Notes: generated from the sequence alone by a model not told the origin. Shown: positions 45,287-54,358, counted from the first letter of the stretch. The stretch is 64,000 bases of DNA from an uncultured Bacteroidia bacterium (GCA_937922655.1 CALAJH010000001.1:62001-126000); one strand, 5' to 3'. Translations and numbers: made by a program.

Positions 45287-48190
45287 CTAATTTTTCACCC
45301 AACGTCGGATTTCTTCGCCCGCATCGGTGCGTATTTTCAACAGATAAACCCCTGACGGACGGTCGGAAAAACACTGTTCGCCGCTATCCAAAACCGTCGT
45401 ACGCCAAAGAATTTTGCCCGTCAAGTCGCTAAGTTCAAGCGTTACGGGGCGGTCGGTTTCCCATTGCAGGCGCCCATCGGACGGGTTGGGGTATATCCTT
45501 ACGTCGGAAAACGCTTTGGACGGACGGGAAACGACCTCGGAAACGACGATGGTGCCGGCACAAGAATCGGCGCACCCCTCGGCGTTTTCGACGCGCACGC
45601 GGTAGTCGTAAGTCCCGATTTCGCGATAGGTGTGGGTCAGGCTGATGCTTTGTCCTTGCGCGGTAACGGTTGTGGGCGCCGCCCCGTCGCCGGGGCTGAA
45701 AACGAGCGAATACGGCGGCGTGACGTTCGTCGTCGCAAAGGTAAAGGCAAATTTGTTCGGCGCACCGCCGAACGTCTGAGAACACGTTACCGTCGGCGTG
45801 CGAACTTTGGTTGCCGTGAGCGTATCGCTCATCACCGCGGGCGTTTCCGATACGACCCTAAAACGATAAGTTGTGTTTGCCCAATCCGAACCGACCTCGA
45901 AACTCACGCTCAAATTATCGCCGCCCGTCGAGGCCAACGACGCCAATGCCGTCGGATTCGCAAAGCTTCCCGAAACCTCCGAACGTTGCAAAACGAAAAT
46001 ATTGTTTTGTCCAAAATTTGCGGACGCGGAAAATTGGGCTTCCACCGTCGCCCCCGAACACAGGTTGTTCGGCGAAAGCGAAAGCAGGTCGATAAAATAC
46101 GACGGTTCCGACGAGCTTTCCACCGTTATCGTTCCCGTGCATTCGTCCAAGCATTCGCCCCAACGCACCACCAAACGGTAGTTGTACGTTCCGTCGGCGG
46201 CATAATTATAGACGATGGGGTTGAGCGGATTGAAATTGTCGTTGACAACCGCAGACGCACCCTCAAAAGGGTAAAATTCCGTTCGATACGGCGCCTGTCC
46301 CGTCGAAACGGAAACGGTTAGGGTTGCGGTCAGATTGTCGGTTTGTACCGAGCAATTGGCTTCGAGTTCGACGACCGTCAGGTTGATTTCGTTGCTCGCC
46401 AGTCCTTGTTCGGCGCTGTAAACACGCACGCGGTAAACGCCCGGCGCCAACGACGTGGGAATGTTCAAGGGAATGGTTCCGCTAAGGTCGTTGCCCGCCA
46501 ATTGTCCGACGACGACGGGGTTGGCAAACGAACCCGAGGCGTCGGATAATTGCGCTTCGTAAACGTTGGACGGCGTAAACGTTCCCGTCGCCACGAAGGT
46601 CAATTCCGTCGTTCCGCCCGCACAAACCGTGTTGGGGTTCAACAAAACGGCGGTAAGGGTGTTGGAAGGATTGTCGGACGAGACGTTCAAGAGGCCGCCG
46701 CACGTACCCATACATCCGCTTTGGTCGTTGACGGTAATTTGGTAGGAATACACGCCGGGGATGCCGTAAACGTAGTTGAAATTATAGTTGTAGTCGGTGA
46801 CGTTGTTAAAATTTTGCGGGGCTTGTCCGCCGCCGGGGTTGAAGGTGATGTTGAACGGCGGGGTACCGTTTTGGGGAATGTAAACGAAAAACGTAGCGTT
46901 CTGTCCGGGGACGGGCAATGCGGGCGCGACCGAACATTCGACGCCCAAACCAATATTGATGGTAACGACGTTGGAATAAGCGGGGTCGCATCCGGTGACG
47001 AAGACCATGGCCCGAAAGTGGCGCGTGGCGTTGAGCGTCGGGGTGGTGTAGTTGGGCCCGTCGCCACCGCCCGTAACGTTGCTAAAATTTTGGCCGTCGG
47101 TGGACGTTTGCCATTGAATCGTGGTTCCGGGGCTGTAACCCGTGAGCGTCAGGTTGGCCGAAGACGGACTGCAAAACGAGGTTTGATTGGCAGAGGCGGT
47201 GCCGGGCGCCGGCGCCGAATTAACCAAAATCGTAACCGGTTCGGTGGTTGCCGTTCCGCAACCCGGCAGGGTGACGACGGCACGGTAGACGGTCGTTTGA
47301 TTGAGTTGGGAAGTGATGTAAACTTGGCTGTTGGCGCCGGGGATGTCGGTAAAGCTTGCACCGCCCGTCGTCGAAACCTGCCACTGAATGCTTCCGTTGT
47401 GGCCTTGCAAAAGCAAATTGACCGAACCTCCGCCCGAACACAAACCGGGTGGGTCGGCGGTGATGGTTCCCGCCTCCGGCGCGACCAAAGTGATGTTGCG
47501 CGTGTTGCTCGTCAGCGAAGGATTGCTTCCCACCACGCGAATCGAATAGGTTCCCGTCGGAAGGCCGGGAGGGATGGTATAGTTAATGGCGCCTTGCGCG
47601 TTGGTCGAAGCCAACGTACCGATGGTTGTCGGCGAGGCGAAACTGCCGTTGGCGTCGGAAAGCTGGACGGTGAAAACGTTGCCGCCCATCGGAGGGGAGC
47701 CGGTGGTGTAGTCCACCGTTCCCGAACCGCCGGTTTGGGCGCAGTATTGAACGGGATTTTCGTTGCCGATGGTCAATTGGGGCGCGGCGGGGCCGACGAC
47801 GATGGTGCCGTTTTCGGGCGGAAAGCCTTGATAGGATTCGTAAATCATAAGGTAATCGTCGTCGGCACGGTAGCGATAAATTCCGGGGACGGTGAGGGTA
47901 ATTTCGTAAACGCCGTTGGCCAACCACGTCGGCGCGGGAACGGTAAAGCCCCACGGCGCCGCTCCCGGAGGCCCCGAAACCAAATGCATCGTCGCGGGAA
48001 TCAAACAGACGGAAAGCAGGCATCCGACGGTTTCAAACCTGACAATGTCCCCGGACGCTATCTCCCGATAATTGGGATTGTAGCACGTGGGATGGTTCAT
48101 GTCGATGCGAACAACGTGGGTTTGTTGGGCATGGGCGAGGGTAGCGCAAAGCATAACGCCCGTCAAAAGGCTTGTTGAAAAAAACTTCAT
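45287..48190 (-). CDS. T9SS-secreted Ig/PKD-repeat protein with cupredoxin-like N-terminus
   Basis: 967 residues from the ATG giving MKFFSTSLLTGVMLCATLAHA-Q; the longer frame upstream would run through the -7 box region of its promoter. After the signal, residues of about 22-130 form a beta domain with HVVRIDMNHP and ATMHLVSGPPG, similar in layout to a plastocyanin-like fold (His/Cys-containing) but with incomplete copper ligands visible. Ig/PKD-like modules follow (about 130-860), with repeated GTYSIRVVGSNPSLTSNT and YTTGSPPMGG-type strands. The C-terminus (about 890-967) is a type A sorting domain: VRIYPNPSDGRLQW, LELSDLTGKILW, GVYLLKIRTDAGEE. It is expected to be exported by T9SS. A TAATTTTG box lies 23 bp upstream of the ATG. 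Confidence 0.85.
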   Translation of the reverse strand: MKFFSTSLLTGVMLCATLAHAQQTHVVRIDMNHPTCYNPNYREIASGDIVRFETVGCLLSVCLIPATMHLVSGPPGAAPWGFTVPAPTWLANGVYEITLTVPGIYRYRADDDYLMIYESYQGFPPENGTIVVGPAAPQLTIGNENPVQYCAQTGGSGTVDYTTGSPPMGGNVFTVQLSDANGSFASPTTIGTLASTNAQGAINYTIPPGLPTGTYSIRVVGSNPSLTSNTRNITLVAPEAGTITADPPGLCSGGGSVNLLLQGHNGSIQWQVSTTGGASFTDIPGANSQVYITSQLNQTTVYRAVVTLPGCGTATTEPVTILVNSAPAPGTASANQTSFCSPSSANLTLTGYSPGTTIQWQTSTDGQNFSNVTGGGDGPNYTTPTLNATRHFRAMVFVTGCDPAYSNVVTINIGLGVECSVAPALPVPGQNATFFVYIPQNGTPPFNITFNPGGGQAPQNFNNVTDYNYNFNYVYGIPGVYSYQITVNDQSGCMGTCGGLLNVSSDNPSNTLTAVLLNPNTVCAGGTTELTFVATGTFTPSNVYEAQLSDASGSFANPVVVGQLAGNDLSGTIPLNIPTSLAPGVYRVRVYSAEQGLASNEINLTVVELEANCSVQTDNLTATLTVSVSTGQAPYRTEFYPFEGASAVVNDNFNPLNPIVYNYAADGTYNYRLVVRWGECLDECTGTITVESSSEPSYFIDLLSLSPNNLCSGATVEAQFSASANFGQNNIFVLQRSEVSGSFANPTALASLASTGGDNLSVSFEVGSDWANTTYRFRVVSETPAVMSDTLTATKVRTPTVTCSQTFGGAPNKFAFTFATTNVTPPYSLVFSPGDGAAPTTVTAQGQSISLTHTYREIGTYDYRVRVENAEGCADSCAGTIVVSEVVSRPSKAFSDVRIYPNPSDGRLQWETDRPVTLELSDLTGKILWRTTVLDSGEQCFSDRPSGVYLLKIRTDAGEEIRRWVKN

Positions 48191-48290
48191 TGATGCTTTT
48201 ATTTTTTGCGCCTCAAAATTAAGCAAAAAATCATTGTCGCGAATCAACAAAAAATTTAAAAATTGCGGTTTTGGTGAAACTAAATCCGCG

Positions 48291-48309
48291 CCAAAGATTG
48301 TATCTTTGG
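48291..48309. promoter_or_regulatory. Perfect inverted repeat over the kinase -7 box
   Basis: CCAAAGAT and ATCTTTGG separated by three bases (48291-48298 and 48302-48309). It covers TATCTTTG (48301-48308), the -7 box of the histidine kinase gene, and ends two bases before its ATG. It could be an operator, or a chance palindrome created by the box. Confidence 0.45.
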
Positions 48310-48311
48310 GC

Positions 48312-50303
48312 ATGAAAACGCGGGATTGGACGGAGTTGCGTTGGCGGGGGGACGACGGATTGGAAAGCTACGCGGAACGGGCGTTGGCTTTGGCCGTCGA
48401 GTCGTTTGCCGCCTTGCAAGGAGTGTTTTATTACAAAACCGGGGAAGAAGAGCTGCGGGTGGTGGCGGGCCATGCGGTGGATTTGCAAAAGATACGCCGA
48501 CGCTACGCATGGGGCGAAGGCCTGCCCGGCCAATCGGCCCGCCTAGGCAAAACCTATTTTGTTGACGACCCCGCGCTCATCAACGCAGACGCCGCCGGCG
48601 CCATGTGTCGCGTTCCGATACGCGCTTTGACCGTCCTTCCCGCCGTCTATAACGATACGACCGAAGGCGTGATTGAATTGTCGTTTTCGCGTTATGCGGC
48701 CGACGCGACGGCGCTTGCCGAGTTCTGCGCCGCCGTCGGCGCCGCGCTCAACTTTTACCGCATGCAGTCGATGCGTCTCGAACTCTACGAGCAGATGCGC
48801 GAAAAAAACGCCATGCTCGAGGCTCGCGAACGCAGTTTGCAAACAACGCTTGAACGGCTACAAATCGCGCAGGAGGAATCGCAAAGAATGAGCCGGGAAC
48901 TGGCCGACAGCCAAGCCCGGCTCGCCGCCCTCATCGACAGCGCCGACGATTATATTTTCAACCTTGATTCGAAGGGGTTTTGCACCGTGGGCAACGAACC
49001 GTTTTTGCAAGCCGTACATCCGATCCGGCCGGTGGGCAAACATTTCTCGGTCTGGGCGGGCGCGGCCGAAGACGGTTTGACACTCGGCCTTCGCGCCGCC
49101 GTCAACGGGCGCAAACACAAATTTGAGTACCAAAGCCGCGGCGAACACTTTGAAGCCACGGTGCATCCCGCCCGCGATTCGCAAGGCGCCGTCGTCGGAG
49201 CGGGGGTTTTTATTCGCAACGTTACCGAACGCATCCGCCAAGACGCCGCCATCCGCGCCCTCAACGAAAATTTGGAAAAACGCGTCGCCGAACGCACCCA
49301 AGAACTCGAATCGGCGATGGAAAACCTCAAAAGCGCGCAAGGCCAACTGCTTCAAGCCGAAAAAATGGCCGCCTTGGGCCAACTCGTCGCCGGCGTCGCC
49401 CACGAAATCAATACCCCCCTCGGCGTCGTCAAAGGCGCCGCCGCCGACCTCAACGCCACCCTGCCCCCGATGCTCAAAAATTTCCATCGCTTCGTCAACG
49501 ACGTGCTCACGCCCAAATACGAAACGTTGTTTTTCGAATTCGTCGATAAATCTTTGAACGAAACCCTGCTGCTCACCAGCCGCGAGGAGCGCCAATATCG
49601 CAAATCCATTACCGAAAAGTTATTGGATTTGGGCGTGCAAAATCCCGGCGATATGGCTCGCGAACTCATTCGCATCGGCGTCGTCGAAAACATCGAACCT
49701 TATGCCGAACTCCTTCGCCACCCGCAAGCCGATAAAATCCTCGAAACCGCCTCGACCCTCGGTTGGGTCAAACGTCATCTTTCCAACATCGACAACGCCG
49801 TCGGACGAACGCAAAAAATCGTTTTCGCCCTCAAAAACTTTTCCCGTAAACAAAACGCCGAAGAGGCCGTTGCCGTAAACGTCGTTGAAACCATCGAAAC
49901 GGTATTGGTCGTCCACCAAAACCTCATGAAAAAAGGCGTGAAGTTGAAGCGCGAGTTCGCGCCCGACTTGCCGCCGATACACGGTTATCCCGACGAACTC
50001 ACCCAAGTATGGACCAACCTCATTCACAACGCCCTCCAAGCGATGAAGTACGAGGGCGAGCTCACCGTGCGTGCCGAAAAATGGAAGGACGGCGTACGCG
50101 TTTCCGTCATCGACAACGGCCCGGGCATTCCCCCCGAAATCATGCCAAAGATTTTCGACGTTTTTTTTACCACCAAACCCGCCGGCGAAGGCACGGGCCT
50201 CGGACTCGACATCTGCCGTAAAATCGTCGAAAAACACGGCGGCGAAATCAACGTCGAATCCGTTCCGGGAAACACCGTCTTTTACGTCTATCTGCCCCGA
50301 TAA
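48312..50303 (+). CDS. Soluble GAF-PAS sensor histidine kinase
   Basis: 663 residues from the ATG three bases after TATCTTTG; the upstream in-frame sequence is antisense to the T9SS gene. Residues of about 1-165 are a GAF-like domain (YAWGEGLPGQSARLGKTYFVDD). A coiled coil (about 150-205) leads to a PAS domain (about 205-310, LIDSADDYIFNLD... and AGVFIRNVTER). After a second coiled coil comes the DHp domain with the phospho-acceptor His in VAGVAHEINTPLG (about residue 365). A roughly 100-residue insertion follows before the second DHp helix. The HATPase domain (about 540-663) has NLIHNALQAM, VIDNGPGIPPE, FFTTKPAGEGTGLGLDI. No membrane segment is seen. No response regulator is adjacent. The stop overlaps the next start (TAATG). 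Confidence 0.93.
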   Translation: MKTRDWTELRWRGDDGLESYAERALALAVESFAALQGVFYYKTGEEELRVVAGHAVDLQKIRRRYAWGEGLPGQSARLGKTYFVDDPALINADAAGAMCRVPIRALTVLPAVYNDTTEGVIELSFSRYAADATALAEFCAAVGAALNFYRMQSMRLELYEQMREKNAMLEARERSLQTTLERLQIAQEESQRMSRELADSQARLAALIDSADDYIFNLDSKGFCTVGNEPFLQAVHPIRPVGKHFSVWAGAAEDGLTLGLRAAVNGRKHKFEYQSRGEHFEATVHPARDSQGAVVGAGVFIRNVTERIRQDAAIRALNENLEKRVAERTQELESAMENLKSAQGQLLQAEKMAALGQLVAGVAHEINTPLGVVKGAAADLNATLPPMLKNFHRFVNDVLTPKYETLFFEFVDKSLNETLLLTSREERQYRKSITEKLLDLGVQNPGDMARELIRIGVVENIEPYAELLRHPQADKILETASTLGWVKRHLSNIDNAVGRTQKIVFALKNFSRKQNAEEAVAVNVVETIETVLVVHQNLMKKGVKLKREFAPDLPPIHGYPDELTQVWTNLIHNALQAMKYEGELTVRAEKWKDGVRVSVIDNGPGIPPEIMPKIFDVFFTTKPAGEGTGLGLDICRKIVEKHGGEINVESVPGNTVFYVYLPR

Positions 50304-50515
50304 TGTTCGTAAAAAAAGACAACGATTCCCCCCTCATCGAAGGACGCGATTATTACATCGACAGCAACCAAATGTACGTTTTTACCTCGTGGGGATTGTT
50401 GCGGCGCGGCAAATGCTGCGGCAGCGCTTGCAAACACTGCCCCTACGGACATGAAAACGTACCGCCCAAACGCAAAGCCCAAACGCCTCCCCCCGTTCCT
50501 TATTTTCCCGAATAA
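50303..50515 (+). CDS. DUF5522 protein
   Basis: 70 residues. It matches DUF5522, a small Cys-containing family: EGRDYYIDSNQMYVFTSWGLLRRGKCCGSACKHCPYG. Four cysteines (CC-x3-C-x2-C) resemble a zinc or Fe-S binding site. The function is unknown. Its ATG overlaps the stop of the histidine kinase gene by one base, so translation is probably coupled. Its 3' end overlaps the convergent pabA/trpG gene by 16 bp. Confidence 0.88.
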   Translation: MFVKKDNDSPLIEGRDYYIDSNQMYVFTSWGLLRRGKCCGSACKHCPYGHENVPPKRKAQTPPPVPYFPE

Positions 50516-51051
50516 AGCCGCAAATTTTCCATCAAACGCAAACCCTGCGGGGTCAAAACGGATTCGGGATGGAATTGCACGGCCTCGATAGGCAAATTCC
50601 GATGCCGCAAACCCATGACGATTCCGTCCGAAGACGCCGCCGAAATTTCCAAGTTTTCGCCCAATCGGTCGACGGCCAACGAATGGTAACGACCAACGTT
50701 CATCGGGTTGGGAAGAGCCCGAAACACGCCTTTGCCGTCGTGACGAATTTTTCGCGCCTTGCCGTGGACGGGTCTGACGTATTTGAGCGTGCCGCCAAAA
50801 AACTCGTTCAACGACTGAAGACCCAAACACACCCCGAATATCGGCTTGACGGCATGGTATTTCTCAATGTAGCGCATCAACATCCCCGCCTCCCTCGGAC
50901 GACCCGGCCCCGGCGACAACACCAACAGGTCAAACTCCGTTTCCACCCAAACGTCGTTGCGAACCGTCTCCACCTCCCATCCCAAACTTCTCATATAACC
51001 CACCAAGTTGTAGGTGAAAGAGTCGTAATTGTCCACCATCAACGCCCGCAT
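50500..51051 (-). CDS. Glutamine amidotransferase of anthranilate/aminodeoxychorismate synthase
   Basis: 183 residues. A type 1 glutaminase with catalytic Cys in FGVCLGLQSL, His/Glu in VQFHPESVLT, and the oxyanion PGPGRPREAG. It starts MRALMVDNYDSFTYNLVGY, typical of TrpG and PabA. It would supply ammonia for anthranilate or 4-amino-4-deoxychorismate synthesis. TrpE or PabB is not adjacent, so trpG and pabA cannot be told apart; many bacteria use one protein for both. Length is slightly short but complete. It converges on the DUF5522 gene. Confidence 0.93.
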   Translation of the reverse strand: MRALMVDNYDSFTYNLVGYMRSLGWEVETVRNDVWVETEFDLLVLSPGPGRPREAGMLMRYIEKYHAVKPIFGVCLGLQSLNEFFGGTLKYVRPVHGKARKIRHDGKGVFRALPNPMNVGRYHSLAVDRLGENLEISAASSDGIVMGLRHRNLPIEAVQFHPESVLTPQGLRLMENLRLYSGK

Positions 51052-51110
51052 TGACTTTGTTTTCGATTAGGTTAAGCCGATAACGATAAGTTGCGGGATA
51101 AAAGCCGCGT

Positions 51111-51148
51111 ACGACAAATTTTTTACCGGCAACTTTACAATTTGTCGT
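51111..51148. repeat. 10-bp perfect inverted repeat upstream of the amidotransferase gene
   Basis: ACGACAAATT (51111-51120) and AATTTGTCGT (51139-51148) with an 18-nt spacer. It lies about 60 bp upstream of the amidotransferase start. It could be an operator or a remnant of mobile DNA; there is no adjoining T tract to support termination. Confidence 0.5.
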
Positions 51149-51265
51149 CAATGGCAAAATAATGATTTCTCCGATTCACGTCGATATTATTGGCGGTTTG
51201 GCGCCGGCTAAAACTTGCCCTCTCTACGAAAGGGGCGACGCGTTTTCTCGTCGGCGTACGTTTAA

Positions 51266-51613
51266 TTATTTGTGCGCGAACGAAAAAAAACAAGTACCGC
51301 ATCCGACCGATTCGACCGACCCGCAGGCGTAGGCCACGCGCACTTGATAGGTCGTCGAAGACGAAAGACCCGCAAGGGTGTAAAGGTGTCGGCAATGTCC
51401 GCGACGATGTTCCACACGCCCCACGCGCCATTGCAACTCAAAACGACCGTTCGGGTAGCCCGGCTTGGCTTGCGCACGATTCCAAAGCGGACGCGCCGAC
51501 GTCGAAAGCAGGTTGCCCACCGCGACGATGTTCTTTTTTTCGCAAACGACGACTTCGACCGCTTCCGTAACATGCCGTTTGTGTCGTACTTTTTTTGCAA
51601 AGAAATCATACAT
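51266..51613 (-). pseudogene. Decayed fibronectin type III domain fragment
   Basis: A frame of 115 codons holds FELQWRVG and, further on, YTLAGLSSSTTYQVRVAYACGS, which match the FN3 modules of the giant adhesin (YEVQWRQ... and RYRVRVRSLCGGS). Between them the expected strand VWNIVADIADTF is found only in another frame. A +1 G in the G run near 51419-51423 and a missing T near 51378-51381 would together restore one continuous FN3 domain. No signal peptide or sorting domain is present. It is probably a fragment of a former T9SS protein; alternatively the two homopolymer differences are sequence errors and a short FN3 protein is real. Confidence 0.6.
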
Positions 51614-51801
51614 TCGTAAAAAAAACGAATATGGGGTAAAATCAAATTTTTTTACAAAAGTTTAGCATAAAATAGAATTCAAAACGGGGTCTCGTCGGAA
51701 TCGTGTCGGTTGAATAGTCCGTGTACAAAAAAAATTATTGGTTGGCCGCAATCGTCCATCGTTGCCGGGGCAATTGTTATGGTTGGGTTGCGGAAATTGG
51801 T

Positions 51802-51833
51802 TTTGTCAAAGCGGCGGTTGTAACGTAAATTTG
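51802..51833 (+). promoter_or_regulatory. Promoter of gcvT
   Basis: TTTG (51802-51805), 20-nt spacer, TAAATTTG (51826-51833). The box ends four bases before the ATG, so the transcript is predicted to be leaderless. Confidence 0.65.
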
Positions 51834-51837
51834 CGCT

Positions 51838-52950
51838 ATGTCCAAACGCACGCCGCTATACTCCAAACACCTCGCCGAAGGCGGGAAAATGATACCCTTT
51901 GCGGGTTGGGAAATGCCCGTCCGCTATTCGGGCGACGCCGCCGAACACAACGCCGTCCGTCAAGCGGCGGGTCTTTTCGACGTTTCGCACATGGGCCAAT
52001 TTTTGGTTCGAGGGCCGAAAGCCTTGGCTTTGTTGCAATACATTTCCACCAACAACGTCGCGACCGTTCCCGTCGGCAAAGCCCAGTACAACTGCCTGCC
52101 CAACGGTCGCGGCGGAATCGTCGACGACGTCATCGTTTACCGCCTCGAAGACGAACTCTACATGGTCGTGGTCAACGCGGCCAACGTGGACAAGGATTGG
52201 GCATGGTTCAACGAGGTAAACGCCGGGTTTGGCGCGGCGCTCGAAAATATATCCGACGCTACGACGCTTTTGGCCCTTTCCGGCCCCAAGGCCCACGACG
52301 TTCTCCGCCCCCTCACCCCCGTGGACATCGACTCCATGCCTTATTACGGGCTCGTGCGTTCGAGCGTCGCGGGCATAGAAAACGTACTTATCGCCACGAC
52401 CGGCTATACCGGCGAGGCGACCTTTGAACTCTTTGTCCGCAACGACGCGGCCGAAACCCTATGGAACGCCTTGCGCGAGGCGGGCGCCGCCCACGGACTC
52501 GTTCCCGCAGGCCTCGGCGCACGCGACACCCTCCGCCTAGAAATGGGATACATGCTCTACGGCAACGACATCGACGACGCCACCTCCCCCATCGCCGCCG
52601 GTCTGGGTTGGATTACCAAATTCGACAAAGGCGACTTCATCGACAAAGAACTTTTCGCCAAACAAAAAGCCGAAGGCACGCCCGAAAAATTGGTCGCCTT
52701 CAAATCTCTCGACCGTGCAATCCCCCGACACGGTTATCCTATTACGCGTAACGGGGAAACGATCGGACGGGTAACGTCGGGCGGGTTTAGTCCGTTGTTG
52801 AAATACGGCATAGGCTTGGCGTATGTAAAAACGGAGTTTTCGGCCGTTGGAGAAACGCTCGAAATCGACGTAAGGGGCAAAGCCGCGCCCGTTCAAATCG
52901 TCAAACCGCCTTTGGTCGGTACGACCAGCCTTCAACGTTGGAAAAAATAG
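51838..52950 (+). CDS. gcvT: Glycine cleavage system T protein (aminomethyltransferase)
   Basis: 370 residues. It transfers the aminomethyl carbon from the H protein to tetrahydrofolate, releasing ammonia. The start MSKRTPLYSKHLAEGGKMIPFAGWEMPVRY is typical. Conserved features are FDVSHMGQ, QYNCLPNGRGGIVDDVIVYR, the folate-binding Asp in that region, GYTGEATFELF, LGARDTLRLEMGYMLYGNDID and the C-terminal VTSGGFSPLLKYGIGLAYV. Length is normal. gcvH and gcvP are not adjacent. A non-coding stretch containing an FN3 remnant precedes it. Confidence 0.97.
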   Translation: MSKRTPLYSKHLAEGGKMIPFAGWEMPVRYSGDAAEHNAVRQAAGLFDVSHMGQFLVRGPKALALLQYISTNNVATVPVGKAQYNCLPNGRGGIVDDVIVYRLEDELYMVVVNAANVDKDWAWFNEVNAGFGAALENISDATTLLALSGPKAHDVLRPLTPVDIDSMPYYGLVRSSVAGIENVLIATTGYTGEATFELFVRNDAAETLWNALREAGAAHGLVPAGLGARDTLRLEMGYMLYGNDIDDATSPIAAGLGWITKFDKGDFIDKELFAKQKAEGTPEKLVAFKSLDRAIPRHGYPITRNGETIGRVTSGGFSPLLKYGIGLAYVKTEFSAVGETLEIDVRGKAAPVQIVKPPLVGTTSLQRWKK

Positions 52951-52999
52951 CCATTGTTTGCGTCGATAAAATCGACGTTTGCTTTAATTCAAAACGGGT

Positions 53000-54280
53000 A
53001 TGGAAACCGACCGCAGAACATTTTTTATGCAACTAAGCGCGGGGATGACGGCATTGGCCCATGGGGGGGTATGGGACGAGGTGGCCGAGCAAGCCGCCCG
53101 CACGGCCGACGCCGCTCCGCAAACCGTTGCAAGCGACGAGGATTTTTGGGCGCCGATACAACGGGCGTACCTGCGTTCGCCTTACGTAATCAACCTCAAC
53201 AACGGCGGCGTCAGTCCCCAACCCGTCGTCGTGCAGGAAGCTTTCGAGCGCTTCAATCGCTTTGCCAACGAGGCGCCGGCGTACACGATGTGGCAAATAC
53301 TGGACAAAGGACGCGAAAAAATCCGTCAAGAATTGGCGGAACTGGGCGGTTGTTCGCCGGAGGAAGTCGCCGTCGTGCGCAACACCACCGAAGCCTTGGC
53401 CATTGTTGCTTTCGGTTTGGAGCTCAAAGCCGGAGACGAGGTCGTACTGACCAAACAAGACTACCCCAACATGATTCACGACTGGAAACTGCGCGAAAAG
53501 CGCGACGGGGTTAAACTCGTGTGGTTGGATTTGGATTTGCCGTTTGAAAATCCGAACTATGCCGTCGAAAAGTTTGCCGCCGCCTTTTCGCCGCGAACCA
53601 AGGCCGTGCAAATCACCCAAATGATTAATTGGACGGGACAAATCATGCCCGTTCGGCAAATTGCGGACCTTGCCCGGGAACGCGGCGTGGCCACGATTTG
53701 CGACGGCGCCCACACTTTCGCCCAATATCCGTTCAAAATTCCCGACCTCGGTTGCGACTATTTTGGTACCAGCTTGCACAAATGGCTGTCGGCGCCGTTC
53801 GGAACGGGAATGTTGTACGTCAAAAAAGAAAAAATCGGCGGATTGTGGCCCCTGTTTCCCAACCAACTCTTCGACACCGACGACATACGCAAGTTTGAAT
53901 GGATGGGTACGCGTTCGATACCGACGGAGGCGGCCATCGCCACGGCCTTGGAGTTTCACCGGGCCGTGGGCGCCGAACGCAAGGCCGCCCGTTTGCGTTA
54001 CCTAAAAAATTATTGGGCGAAAAAAGCCGCCCAAATTCCCGGAGTAAAAATTCACACCTCGTTTAAGGACGAATTTTCCGGCGCCCTTGCGCTTTTTTCC
54101 ATCGAAGGCAAAAAGCCCGCCGAAATCGAAAAATATTTGATGGACAAACATCGGATTTACGTCGTTTCCATCGAATGGGAAAATATTTCGGGCGTTCGGG
54201 TTACGCCCCACATTTACACCACGCTCGAAGACCTCGACCGTCTGGTCAAAGGCATTGCCGAAATCGCCGAAAAAAAATAA
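53000..54280 (+). CDS. Class V PLP-dependent aminotransferase, exported (Tat-like signal)
   Basis: 426 residues. The N-terminus METDRRTFFMQLSAGMTALA has a twin-arginine pattern (RR-x-FF) followed by a moderately hydrophobic stretch. The enzyme belongs to the class V family (isopenicillin N epimerase/cysteine desulfurase-like): YVINLNNGGVSPQP, RNTTEALAIVAFGLEL, PLP-binding CDGAHTFAQ, and the Schiff-base Lys in TSLHKWLSAPFGTGML. EWMGTRSIPTEAAI follows. The substrate cannot be inferred; roles could include a racemase, an aminotransferase or C-S lyase. Tat-exported enzymes of this fold are known in Bacteroidota. The gene lies 49 bp after gcvT and could share its transcript. Confidence 0.9.
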   Translation: METDRRTFFMQLSAGMTALAHGGVWDEVAEQAARTADAAPQTVASDEDFWAPIQRAYLRSPYVINLNNGGVSPQPVVVQEAFERFNRFANEAPAYTMWQILDKGREKIRQELAELGGCSPEEVAVVRNTTEALAIVAFGLELKAGDEVVLTKQDYPNMIHDWKLREKRDGVKLVWLDLDLPFENPNYAVEKFAAAFSPRTKAVQITQMINWTGQIMPVRQIADLARERGVATICDGAHTFAQYPFKIPDLGCDYFGTSLHKWLSAPFGTGMLYVKKEKIGGLWPLFPNQLFDTDDIRKFEWMGTRSIPTEAAIATALEFHRAVGAERKAARLRYLKNYWAKKAAQIPGVKIHTSFKDEFSGALALFSIEGKKPAEIEKYLMDKHRIYVVSIEWENISGVRVTPHIYTTLEDLDRLVKGIAEIAEKK

Positions 54281-54358
54281 GCTTGTCGTTTTGCCCCAAA
54301 ACCAAGTCGTTTTTACAACAAGCCCGCACCCAACGATAATTTTTTAAGGAAATTTTTG

